DNA of 8,295 nucleotides from Shewanellaceae bacterium UBA2521 (lineage in GTDB: Bacteria; Pseudomonadota; Gammaproteobacteria; Enterobacterales; Shewanellaceae). Positions 1 to 6,410 of the stretch are shown here, in pieces; the first letter of the stretch is position 1, and each line of letters starts with the position of its first letter. The notes under the pieces are model-generated. The model searched no databases. It saw only the letters and a program-made list of their open reading frames with translations, and had not been told where the DNA came from. The position numbers and the translations under genes are program-made. The stretch lies in NCBI GenBank assembly GCA_002341165.1, contig DDNL01000018.1, positions 551 to 8,845 of the forward strand. The letters run 5' to 3'.

Positions 1-22
1 TCAAATCCGGCTCCCGCAACCA
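1..22 (+). tRNA. Initiator tRNA-fMet, 3' end only (partial)
   Basis: The first 22 bases read as the end of a tRNA: most of the T loop (TCAAAT), the T-stem 3' strand CCGGC, the acceptor 3' strand TCCCGCA, discriminator A and an encoded CCA (20-22). Apart from one C-to-T change in the acceptor strand, this matches my memory of the 3' end of E. coli metY. The A at tRNA position 72, which leaves the first acceptor pair unpaired with C1, is a hallmark of bacterial initiator tRNAs. The place directly before rimP-nusA-infB is where metY sits in E. coli. The product would carry formylmethionine and be bound by IF2, encoded about 2 kb downstream. The anticodon lies outside the window, so identity rests on the 3' end and the context. 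Confidence 0.85.
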
Positions 23-35
23 ATATTAAGTATGA

Positions 36-72
36 CTCACTTGCTTCCCAGTTCTGAAATAGACTAAGTGAG
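36..72 (+). other. Inverted repeat between tRNA and terminator
   Basis: CTCACTT (36-42) is perfectly complementary to AAGTGAG (66-72), giving a 7-bp stem with a 23-nt loop. It lies in the trailer between the tRNA CCA and the terminator. The heptamer ATATTAA also occurs on both sides (23-29 and 73-79). A role in trailer processing of the tRNA transcript is possible, but the long loop makes the hairpin weak and chance cannot be excluded. Confidence 0.3.
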
Positions 73-81
73 ATATTAATG

Positions 82-107
82 ACCCCGTTTTATATCGGGG
101 TTTTTTT
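82..107 (+). terminator. Rho-independent terminator after tRNA-fMet
   Basis: CCCCG (83-87) pairs with CGGGG (96-100) around the 8-nt loop TTTTATAT. A run of seven T (101-107) follows directly, and A82-T101 can add a pair. It should end the tRNA transcript. Because it lies upstream of rimP-nusA, it may also act as an attenuator of the operon. E. coli has terminators in the same interval, and NusA is known to influence its own operon through termination there. Confidence 0.85.
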
Positions 108-119
108 GGTCTATAGGTA

Positions 120-147
120 TTGTATTATTCTTATATATCAATAAATT
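120..147 (+). promoter_or_regulatory. Weak sigma70 promoter candidate for rimP
   Basis: TTGTAT (120-125) and TAAATT (142-147) are separated by 16 bp in a very AT-rich stretch between the tRNA terminator and rimP. Each hexamer matches the consensus only partly, and AT-rich DNA yields such matches by chance. A promoter here is plausible because the terminator at 82-107 would otherwise limit expression of the operon, but read-through from the tRNA promoter is an alternative. Confidence 0.25.
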
Positions 148-159
148 AACGTTTTTTTT

Positions 160-165
160 GAGGTG
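160..165 (+). promoter_or_regulatory. rimP ribosome binding site, decides the TTG start
   Basis: GAGGTG (160-165) follows a run of eight T (152-159). The GAGG core ends 7 nt before the TTG at 171, which is ideal spacing. The alternative GTG at 165 would overlap this site and leave almost no spacer. The U-rich stretch just upstream could help ribosomal protein S1 bind the mRNA. Confidence 0.7.
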
Positions 166-170
166 TGTAC

Positions 171-629
171 TTGGCGGCATTAGAAAATAAATTAACCGAA
201 ATGTTGGCTCCTTCTGTAGAGGCTTTAGGCTTTGAGTTATTTGGTATTGAATACATTCGGGCAGGAAAGAACTCTATTCTTAGAATTTACATTGACCACG
301 AGAAGGGGATACATGTTGATGACTGTGCCCTAGTGAGTCGTCAGGTCAGTGCTATTTTAGATGTAGAAGATCCTATTTCCGAGCAGTATGTTTTAGAAGT
401 TTCATCACCAGGTATTGAATCACCGTTATTTACTCTAGAGCATTACCAAAAGTTTCAAGGTGAGGAAGTTCAAGTGAAGTTGAAAATGCCTATTCAGGGA
501 TCATTCAACTTAAAAGGTGAGATTGCGTCTGTAGAAGAAAATCAAGTAACTCTAGAGACTTTAGACAGAGGACAAGTGACTCTATTTCTAGATAACATCC
601 GCAAAGCAAATCTTGTAGTTAGATTTTAA
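171..629 (+). CDS. rimP: Ribosome maturation factor RimP
   Basis: RimP is a cytoplasmic assembly factor needed for efficient maturation of the 30S ribosomal subunit. From the TTG start the protein is 152 residues, close to the E. coli length of about 150. Its first residues, MAALENKLTEML, align without gap to the E. coli start MSTLEQKLTEMI. The N-terminal domain (about 1-81) carries the family segments LRIYID (37-42), VDDCALVSRQVSAILDVEDP (49-68) and LEVSSPG (75-81). The C-terminal half is the SH3-like domain, ending in the typical IRKANLV region. TTG is preferred over an in-frame GTG at 165 because of the ribosome binding site spacing and the family length; the GTG would add two residues (MY). 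It is the first gene of the block, 24 nt before nusA. A TTG start may lower expression relative to its neighbours. Confidence 0.95.
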   Translation: MAALENKLTEMLAPSVEALGFELFGIEYIRAGKNSILRIYIDHEKGIHVDDCALVSRQVSAILDVEDPISEQYVLEVSSPGIESPLFTLEHYQKFQGEEVQVKLKMPIQGSFNLKGEIASVEENQVTLETLDRGQVTLFLDNIRKANLVVRF

Positions 630-653
630 AAGCGTATTTTATAAGGTGTTTAT

Positions 654-2150
654 ATGACAAAAGAGATATTACTCGTTGCCGAAGCCGTTTCGAATGAAAA
701 AGGTGTACCTAAAGAGAAAATTTTTGAAGCATTAGAAGCAGCTTTAGCTACAGCAACAAAAAAGAAATATGAAGGTGATATCGATGTGCGCATTGATATC
801 AACCGTAAATCTGGTGCTTTCGACACTTTCCGACGTTGGCTTGTGGTTGAAGATTCAGATGAAGGTCTTGAAAATCCATATCGTGAAATAGGTTTAGCCG
901 CCGCGCAGTTAGATAGTGATCTCATTGAGCTTGGTGACTATGTTGAAGAGCAAATAGAATCTATCGCCTTTGATCGTATTACGACGCAAATGGCTAAGCA
1001 AGTTATTGTACAAAAAGTGAGAGAAGCTGAGCGTTTGCAAGTCGTTGAAATGTTTAAAGAACAAGAAGGCGAAATTGTTACAGGTACGGTTAAGCGTGTG
1101 AACCGTGACAACATCATTGTGGATTTAGGTCAGAATGCAGATGCGGTTCTCTTTCGCGATGAAATGTTGCCTCGCGAGAATTTTAGGACAGGTGATAGAG
1201 TACGTTCGTTGCTACATGCTGCACGTACAGAGGCAAAGGGCGCACAACTCTTTTTATCGAGAACACGTCCTGAAGTTTTAACAACATTATTTAGAATTGA
1301 AGTGCCAGAAATCGACGAAGAGTTGCTGGAAATTAAAAGTGCTGCACGTGATGCCGGTTCTCGCTCAAAAATTGCTGTGAAGTCAAATGATAAGCGTATT
1401 GACCCTGTAGGTGCTTGTGTAGGTATGCGTGGCGCACGTGTGCAAGCTGTATCGGGTGAACTAGGTGGTGAGCGCATTGATATCATTTTATGGGATGACA
1501 ATCCTGTGCAATATGTGATTAATGCAATGGCGCCTGCTGACGTTGTTTCTGTTGTCGTTGATGAAGATTCTAATGCTATGGAAATAGCGGTACAAGCTGA
1601 TAATTTAGCTCAAGCAATTGGACGCAATGGTCAGAATGTGCGTTTGGCTTCTCAGTTAACAGGCTGGGAGCTCAATGTGATGACGGTTGAAGACTTAGAG
1701 GCAAAAAGTAAGGTTGAAAATGACAAAATTATCAACCTCTTTATAGACAACTTAAATGTTGATCAACAATTTGCAGAAGTATTGGTTGAAGAAGGCTTTA
1801 CCAGCTTACAAGAAATTGCTTATGTGCCTGCAGAAGAGCTGATGGAGATCGATGGTTTAGATCAAGATATTGTAGATGCTCTAAGAGAGAATGCTAAAGC
1901 GAAACTGACAACTAAAGCATTGGTTGATGAAGAAGCGTTAGATGGCATGGCTCCTTCTGAAGAGCTTTTAGCGCTTGAGTCTATGGACAAACACTTAGCG
2001 CATGTATTAGCAAGCAAAGGTATTCAATCTTTGGAAGAGTTAGCAGAACAAAGTATTGATGACCTATCTGATATTGATGAGTTAGATGATAAGAGAGCTG
2101 GAGATTTAATTATGGCCGCTCGTAATATCTGCTGGTTTAATGAAATGTAA
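654..2150 (+). CDS. nusA: Transcription termination/antitermination factor NusA
   Basis: NusA binds RNA polymerase, stimulates pausing and intrinsic termination, and takes part in antitermination of rRNA operons. The 498 residues show the full gammaproteobacterial architecture. The RNA-polymerase-binding N-terminal domain spans about 1-125 (it begins MTKEILLVAEAVSNEKG), and the S1 domain about 138-202 (GEIVTGTVKRVNRDNIIVDL). The first KH domain has its GxxG loop at 257-260 (GMRG) and the second at 323-326 (GRNG). Two C-terminal acidic helix-hairpin-helix repeats lie at about 364-418 and 438-492. The protein ends AARNICWFNEM, like E. coli NusA, which is about 495 residues. AAGGTG (643-648) lies just upstream of the ATG. 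No truncation or missing motif is apparent. NusA may feed back on its own operon through the terminator at 82-107; that is inference from E. coli. Confidence 0.98.
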   Translation: MTKEILLVAEAVSNEKGVPKEKIFEALEAALATATKKKYEGDIDVRIDINRKSGAFDTFRRWLVVEDSDEGLENPYREIGLAAAQLDSDLIELGDYVEEQIESIAFDRITTQMAKQVIVQKVREAERLQVVEMFKEQEGEIVTGTVKRVNRDNIIVDLGQNADAVLFRDEMLPRENFRTGDRVRSLLHAARTEAKGAQLFLSRTRPEVLTTLFRIEVPEIDEELLEIKSAARDAGSRSKIAVKSNDKRIDPVGACVGMRGARVQAVSGELGGERIDIILWDDNPVQYVINAMAPADVVSVVVDEDSNAMEIAVQADNLAQAIGRNGQNVRLASQLTGWELNVMTVEDLEAKSKVENDKIINLFIDNLNVDQQFAEVLVEEGFTSLQEIAYVPAEELMEIDGLDQDIVDALRENAKAKLTTKALVDEEALDGMAPSEELLALESMDKHLAHVLASKGIQSLEELAEQSIDDLSDIDELDDKRAGDLIMAARNICWFNEM

Positions 2151-2157
2151 GATTTAC

Positions 2158-2167
2158 GGAGGGAGGA
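2158..2167 (+). promoter_or_regulatory. Doubled Shine-Dalgarno site of infB
   Basis: Two overlapping strong Shine-Dalgarno sequences, GGAGGG (2158-2163) and GGAGGA (2162-2167), lie in the 22-nt nusA-infB gap. The nearer one ends 5 nt before the infB ATG. This is the strongest ribosome binding site in the window and fits the high cellular demand for IF2. Confidence 0.75.
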
Positions 2168-2172
2168 TTTGA

Positions 2173-4881
2173 ATGGCCAATTTAACAGTCGAATCTCTAG
2201 CAAAAGAAGTGGGAAAACCAGTATCTAGATTACTTGAACAATTTTCTTTAGCTGGAATGGAAAAAAGCTCAACAGATCTCGTAACAGAAGTTGAAAAGCA
2301 AGCATTGTTAAACTTCCTGACAAAGCAGCATGGCGGAGAGCAAGAGTCATCAAAAAAAATGACCTTGCAACGCAAGAAAAAAAGTACTTTAAGTGTTGCT
2401 TCAGGAGGAGGAAAAAGTAAAGTCGTTCAGGTAGAAGTACGCAAAAAACGTACCTACGTTAAGCCCAATGCGGCTTCTGAATCACCTCAGGTTGAAAATA
2501 AAGTTGAAGATGTTCCGGTCAACCCGGAGCATGTTTTACCTCAAGTAAATGAAGCTGTAAAAGTATCGAATATGACAGAAGTAAAAGAAGTAAAAGAAAC
2601 ACCTAAAGCAAAAGACGCAAAGAACACATCTGAAGCTAAAGCTAAAGCATCTAAAGATTTTGCTAAAGCGGATAAAAAAACTGAGAAAACCAGTAAAAAA
2701 TCCGAGCAATCTAAAGCGAAGCCAGCCAAAGCTAAGCCTGCTCGTGTCAAAGATAAAACGGCACAAAAAGAAGAAAACTTGTTGCAGCAACAACAAGAGA
2801 GCAAGCTGAAAGAGAAGCTTGAAGAAGAGGCTAAAGCGTTAGCGGTAAAAAATAAAAAGCTGGCTGAAGAAAACGCAAAGCGCTGGGAAGAAGAAGAGCA
2901 AAAACGTAAGCAGAATGAACAAGAAGATGTTCACACTGTTACTTCAAGCTATGCTCGAGATGCAGAAAAGCAGCAAGAAGTAGATGAAGAGAGACGTAAC
3001 AGAAAGTCTCGTTCACGTAAGAAGAAATCAGTAGCTCAAGGTCAAGATAGTAGACACAAGAGTCAAGCAAAAGGTCAAGCTAAGGTGCTTAATCAGCACG
3101 GCTTTAATAAGCCTGCACAGCCTGTTGTACGAGAAGTACGTATTGGCGAAGTGATCACGGTTGCTGAACTGGCACAGAAAATGGCGGTTAAGAGTGCAGA
3201 AGTTTTAAAAGAGCTGATGAAAATGGGAACTATGGTCACCATTAACCATCCTCTTGATCGTGAAACAGCGCAGCTTGTTGCCGAAGAAATGGGGCATACA
3301 GTGATCTTGATTGATGAAGATGAGCTGGAGACCCAAATCTTATCTGAGCAAACAGCTCAGATGGGTGAAGCAGAAAATCGCGCTCCTGTTGTGACGATTA
3401 TGGGTCACGTTGATCATGGTAAAACATCATTGCTTGACTACATTCGTTGTTCGAAGGTTGCATCAGGTGAAGCAGGTGGCATTACGCAGCATATCGGTGC
3501 TTATCATGTTGAGATTGATAACGGCATGATTACTTTCCTTGATACGCCAGGTCACGCAGCGTTCACATCGATGCGTTCTCGTGGCGCAAAAGCGACGGAT
3601 ATTGTGGTTTTGGTTGTCGCGGCTGATGATGGTGTTATGCCTCAAACTATCGAAGCGATTCAGCATGCAAAAGCCGCTGAAGTACCTTTGATTATTGCCG
3701 TCAATAAGATGGATAAGCCAGAAGCTGATCCTGATCGTGTGAAAAATGAGCTTTCTCAGCATGGCGTGATCCCAGAAGATTGGGGCGGAGAACATATGTT
3801 CTGTCATGTATCTGCGAAGACAGGTGATGGTGTAGACGACCTACTTGAAAACATTCTTTTACAATCTGAAGTACTTGAGCTTAAGTCGGTGCGTGATTGT
3901 ATGGCATCTGGTGTTGTGATTGAATCAAAGCTTGATAAAGGTCGAGGTCCTGTTGCATCTATTTTGGTTCAGCAAGGTACACTCAAACAAGGTGATATTT
4001 TACTTTGTGGTTTAGAGTACGGCCGTGTCCGTGCGATGAAAGATGAAAATGGTCATTTGATCACAGAAGCAGGTCCTTCTATTCCTGTTGAAGTCTTAGG
4101 TTTATCTGGTGTACCGCATGCAGGGGATGAAGCGACGGTTGTCAATGATGAGCGTAAAGCACGCGAAGTTGCGGTACGACGTCAGTCTAAAACACGTGAA
4201 ATCAAGTTAGCTCGTCAGCAAAAAGCGAAGCTAGAAAATATGTTTAGCAACATGCAAGAAGGCGATATTTGTGAATTAAACGTGGTCTTAAAATCCGATG
4301 TACAAGGGTCTTTAGAAGCCATCACAGATAGTTTGAATAAGCTTTCAACAGAAGAAGTGAAGGTGAACATTATTGGTCGCGGTGTTGGAGGTTTGACAGA
4401 AACTGACGCAACGCTCGCTGCTGCTTCTAATGCGATTTTGATTGGCTTTAATGTTCGTGCTGATGCAAAAGCTCGCGCAGTGATTGATGCAGAAGAGTTG
4501 GACTTACGCTACTACTCTGTTATCTATGACTTATTTGATGAAATCAAATCTGCTATGGGTGGTATGTTGGCACCAGAGTATCAACAAAAAATCATCGGAC
4601 TTGCTGAAGTAAGAGATGTGTTCAGATCACCTAAAATTGGTGCCATCGCTGGCTGTATGGTTTCAGAAGGTGTTGTTAAACGCAGCGCTCCTATCCGTGT
4701 ACTACGTGACAATATTGTCATTTATGAAGGTGAGCTAGAGTCTCTACGTCGCTTTAAAGATGACGCTAACGAAGTACGTAATGGCATGGAGTGTGGTATC
4801 GGCGTTAAAAACTACAATGATGTCCGTGTTGGCGATCAGATCGAAGTTTTCGAAGTGATTGAAATCAAACGTACATTGTAA
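2173..4881 (+). CDS. infB: Translation initiation factor IF-2
   Basis: IF2 is the GTPase that places fMet-tRNA on the 30S subunit and promotes 50S joining. The protein is 902 residues (E. coli 890). An N-terminal IF2_N domain (about 1-50) is followed by the conserved basic segment around TLQRKKKSTLSV and VRKKRTYVK. A Lys/Ala/Glu-rich linker (about 110-310) includes a likely helical or coiled stretch at about 197-255. A second IF2_N domain lies at about 320-372. The G domain has G1 GHVDHGKT (411-418), switch Thr438 in GGITQHIGAY, G3 DTPGH (457-461, His461 being the catalytic-type histidine), G4 NKMD (511-514) and G5 SAK (547-549). Domain II, domain III and the fMet-tRNA-binding C2 domain follow, ending VFEVIEIKRTL. 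All GTPase motifs are intact. I saw no convincing internal start for a short isoform like E. coli IF2-beta. Confidence 0.98.
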   Translation: MANLTVESLAKEVGKPVSRLLEQFSLAGMEKSSTDLVTEVEKQALLNFLTKQHGGEQESSKKMTLQRKKKSTLSVASGGGKSKVVQVEVRKKRTYVKPNAASESPQVENKVEDVPVNPEHVLPQVNEAVKVSNMTEVKEVKETPKAKDAKNTSEAKAKASKDFAKADKKTEKTSKKSEQSKAKPAKAKPARVKDKTAQKEENLLQQQQESKLKEKLEEEAKALAVKNKKLAEENAKRWEEEEQKRKQNEQEDVHTVTSSYARDAEKQQEVDEERRNRKSRSRKKKSVAQGQDSRHKSQAKGQAKVLNQHGFNKPAQPVVREVRIGEVITVAELAQKMAVKSAEVLKELMKMGTMVTINHPLDRETAQLVAEEMGHTVILIDEDELETQILSEQTAQMGEAENRAPVVTIMGHVDHGKTSLLDYIRCSKVASGEAGGITQHIGAYHVEIDNGMITFLDTPGHAAFTSMRSRGAKATDIVVLVVAADDGVMPQTIEAIQHAKAAEVPLIIAVNKMDKPEADPDRVKNELSQHGVIPEDWGGEHMFCHVSAKTGDGVDDLLENILLQSEVLELKSVRDCMASGVVIESKLDKGRGPVASILVQQGTLKQGDILLCGLEYGRVRAMKDENGHLITEAGPSIPVEVLGLSGVPHAGDEATVVNDERKAREVAVRRQSKTREIKLARQQKAKLENMFSNMQEGDICELNVVLKSDVQGSLEAITDSLNKLSTEEVKVNIIGRGVGGLTETDATLAAASNAILIGFNVRADAKARAVIDAEELDLRYYSVIYDLFDEIKSAMGGMLAPEYQQKIIGLAEVRDVFRSPKIGAIAGCMVSEGVVKRSAPIRVLRDNIVIYEGELESLRRFKDDANEVRNGMECGIGVKNYNDVRVGDQIEVFEVIEIKRTL

Positions 4882-4895
4882 TAGGTATAGGTCAA

Positions 4896-4923
4896 TTGAG
4901 GTGGTGCTTTTGCATCACCTCGA
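4896..4923 (+). promoter_or_regulatory. Strong hairpin in the infB-rbfA gap, next to the rbfA RBS
   Basis: GAGGTGGTGC (4898-4907) pairs with GCATCACCTC (4912-4921) around a TTTT loop, giving 10 continuous pairs with one G.U. T4897.G4922 and T4896-A4923 can extend the stem into the first base of the rbfA Shine-Dalgarno AAGG (4923-4926). No T run follows directly, so it is not a standard terminator. The 3' arm ATCACCTC equals the anti-Shine-Dalgarno end of 16S rRNA, and the 5' arm GAGGTG is a Shine-Dalgarno-like sequence with no start codon at a useful distance. Roles in translational control, transcript processing or stability are all possible. Confidence 0.6.
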
Positions 4924-4933
4924 AGGTTATTTT

Positions 4934-5332
4934 ATGACAAAAGAATTTAGTCGCATACAGCGCATTAATCAGCAAGTTCAGCAAGAGCTTGCTATCGTAT
5001 TACAAAGAGATGTAAAAGATCCGCGATTAGGCATGGTGACCGTAAACGAAGTTGAGGTATCCCGAGACTTAAGCTTTGCCAGAGTTTTTGTGACCTTTTT
5101 TGAATTAGAAAGTGCAGAAGACAGTAAAGATGCGAAAGTTCAGATTCTACAAAAAGCTGCACCTTATATCCGCACTTTAGTGGCAAGTCGTATTCAACTG
5201 CGTGTGATGCCTGAGTTACGCTTTGTCTATGACAAGTCTCTAGATGAAGGGATTCGCTTGTCGAATCTAGCAACAGAAGCTGTGCGTCATGATAAGCAAA
5301 AGCAATCAAATACTCAAGGTGATGACGAATGA
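4934..5332 (+). CDS. rbfA: 30S ribosome-binding factor RbfA
   Basis: RbfA binds immature 30S subunits and supports late 16S rRNA maturation; in E. coli it is important in the cold. The 132-residue protein has the KH-like fold signature of the family: KEFSRIQRINQQVQQELAIV at the start, KDPRLGMVTV (28-37), the strand VSRDLSFARVFVTF (42-55) and PELRFVYDKSLDEGIRLSNL (93-112). E. coli RbfA is 133 residues. The ATG at 4934 is chosen because AAGG (4923-4926) lies 7 nt upstream and the protein then begins like E. coli MAKEF. A longer reading from an upstream TTG at 4859 would overlap infB and add 25 unrelated residues. Its stop overlaps the truB start by 4 bases. The hairpin at 4896-4923 may control it. 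Confidence 0.97.
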   Translation: MTKEFSRIQRINQQVQQELAIVLQRDVKDPRLGMVTVNEVEVSRDLSFARVFVTFFELESAEDSKDAKVQILQKAAPYIRTLVASRIQLRVMPELRFVYDKSLDEGIRLSNLATEAVRHDKQKQSNTQGDDE

Positions 5333-6291
5333 GTCGTCGTCGAGGCCGCTCAGTGCAAGGTATTGTATTGATTGATAAACCATCTGGTATTTCATCAAAT
5401 GATGCCTTGCAAAAAGTCAAACGTATTTACCATGCTGCAAAAGCAGGCCATACTGGCGCATTGGATCCTTTGGCAACAGGTATGCTGCCTATTTGTTTTG
5501 GAGAAGCGACCAAGTTTTCTCAGTTTTTACTTGATGCTGATAAGCGTTATGTTGTGACGGCGAAACTAGGGCAAAGAACCACAACCAGCGATTCTGATGG
5601 TGAAGTGATTTTAGAACGCCCAGTTCAGGTAACTTTAACCGATTTAGAAACGCATCTGGCATCTTTTCGTGGTGACATTCAACAAGTGCCTTCCATGTAT
5701 TCGGCTCTGAAATACCAAGGTCAACCCTTGTATAAATATGCGCGTCAAGGTATTGAAGTACCACGCTCACCGCGTGATATCACGGTCTTTGATTTACAGC
5801 TTTTGCGCTTTGAAGGTGATGAAGTTGAATTAGAAGTGCATTGCTCAAAAGGTACCTATATTCGTACTATTGTGGACGATTTAGGCGAGCTTTTGGGTTG
5901 CGGCGCACATGTGATACAGTTACGTCGTTCTCAAGTTGCTCATTATCCTGTGGATTGCATGGTAACGATTGAGTCGTTGCAAGCTTTACTCGATCAAGCT
6001 CTTGAAGATGAAGTCGCGCCTAAAGATCGTTTAGATCCTTTGCTTTTACCTACAGATACAGCTGTATCTGGTTTGAAAGCTGTACAGCTTAATGCACAAC
6101 AAGCGCATCAGTTCAGCCTTGGTCAAGCAATACACACTGCAGAGCAAGGTGTTGAGGAAATAGTGCGCTTGATAATTGATTCTAACCAAGAGTTTATCGG
6201 TATTGGTCAGCTCAATCCATGTGGGCGCGTTGATCCAAAGCGTTTAATACAGCGTGTTATGCAAGAAAGTACTGAAATTGAGACGAGATAA
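5329..6291 (+). CDS. truB: tRNA pseudouridine(55) synthase TruB
   Basis: TruB converts U55 of the T loop to pseudouridine in essentially all elongator and initiator tRNAs and also acts as a tRNA folding chaperone. The protein is 320 residues (E. coli 314). The catalytic segment GHTGALDPLATGMLP (40-54) contains the nucleophile Asp46. Tyr74 in the KRYVV segment is the conserved active-site tyrosine, and the CSKGTYIRTIVDDLG segment (172-186) carries the conserved KGTYIRT motif. The C-terminal PUA-like region (about 245-310) includes FSLGQ and FIGIGQL. The start shares ATGA (5329-5332) with the rbfA stop, and AAGGTG (5316-5321) serves as its ribosome binding site inside rbfA, so translation of the two genes is probably coupled. 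The extra length is a short polar tail. Confidence 0.98.
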   Translation: MSRRRGRSVQGIVLIDKPSGISSNDALQKVKRIYHAAKAGHTGALDPLATGMLPICFGEATKFSQFLLDADKRYVVTAKLGQRTTTSDSDGEVILERPVQVTLTDLETHLASFRGDIQQVPSMYSALKYQGQPLYKYARQGIEVPRSPRDITVFDLQLLRFEGDEVELEVHCSKGTYIRTIVDDLGELLGCGAHVIQLRRSQVAHYPVDCMVTIESLQALLDQALEDEVAPKDRLDPLLLPTDTAVSGLKAVQLNAQQAHQFSLGQAIHTAEQGVEEIVRLIIDSNQEFIGIGQLNPCGRVDPKRLIQRVMQESTEIETR

Positions 6292-6303
6292 TACTTATTT
6301 TTC

Positions 6304-6332
6304 TTGTGTCTGTTGAGTATAAGCGGTAAAAT
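6304..6332 (+). promoter_or_regulatory. Sigma70-type promoter candidate for rpsO
   Basis: TTGTGT (6304-6309) and TAAAAT (6327-6332) are separated by 17 bp. The -10 box differs from TATAAT at one position; the -35 box keeps only TTG. E. coli also has an rpsO promoter between truB and rpsO. The predicted transcript start falls in or next to the T run 6337-6343, so the message would begin almost exactly at the leader hairpin 6344-6367. Confidence 0.55.
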
Positions 6333-6343
6333 ACTCTTTTTTT
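6315..6343 (+). terminator. Weak terminator-like hairpin after truB
   Basis: GAGTAT (6315-6320) is perfectly complementary to ATACTC (6331-6336), with a 10-nt loop, and seven T (6337-6343) follow directly. The form is that of an intrinsic terminator, but the 6-bp stem has only two G-C pairs, so it would be inefficient at best. It could let part of the upstream operon transcript continue into rpsO. It overlaps the promoter candidate at 6304-6332. Confidence 0.35.
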
Positions 6344-6410
6344 CAAGCTGGATTAGTGATCGGCTTGTTAAGTTTAATTTATATTAGATAGAGGTCTATT
6401 ATGTCACTAA
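6344..6410 (+). promoter_or_regulatory. rpsO leader: probable S15 autoregulatory pseudoknot
   Basis: CAAGCTG (6344-6350) pairs with CGGCTTG (6361-6367) to form a 7-bp stem containing one U.G pair. Within its 10-nt loop, TTAGTGA (6353-6359) is perfectly complementary to TCACTAA (6404-6410), the seven bases straight after the rpsO ATG; T6360.G6403 can add a wobble pair. The result is an H-type pseudoknot with a 2-nt first loop, no nucleotide between the stems (so they can stack) and a 36-nt second loop holding the GAGG ribosome binding site (6391-6394). E. coli S15 represses its own mRNA by stabilising a pseudoknot over the rpsO start and trapping the 30S subunit there. The pairing is seen in the sequence; S15 binding is inferred. 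Confidence 0.65.

Noticed and set aside
1..22. tRNA 3' end as a phage or island attachment site
   Set aside because: Only one copy is visible, no integrase or foreign gene is nearby, and the conserved operon follows directly.
1130..1501. Antisense open frame inside nusA, and similar frames opposite infB, rbfA, truB and pnp
   Set aside because: All lie within clearly real genes and their products match no recognised family.
2403..2424. Strong Shine-Dalgarno-like AGGAGGAGG inside infB, a possible internal start for a short IF2 isoform
   Set aside because: No ATG, GTG or TTG follows in frame at a usable distance; the bases simply encode the Gly-Gly-Gly of the basic segment.
2536..2804. Antisense open frames opposite the infB linker, with hydrophobic Phe/Cys-rich products
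   Set aside because: They mirror the Lys/Ala/Glu-rich codons of infB on the other strand; no ribosome binding site or family resemblance supports them.
4859..4933. Upstream TTG extension of rbfA by 25 residues
   Set aside because: It overlaps the infB end, lacks family similarity, and the ATG at 4934 has a well-placed AAGG and matches the E. coli RbfA start.
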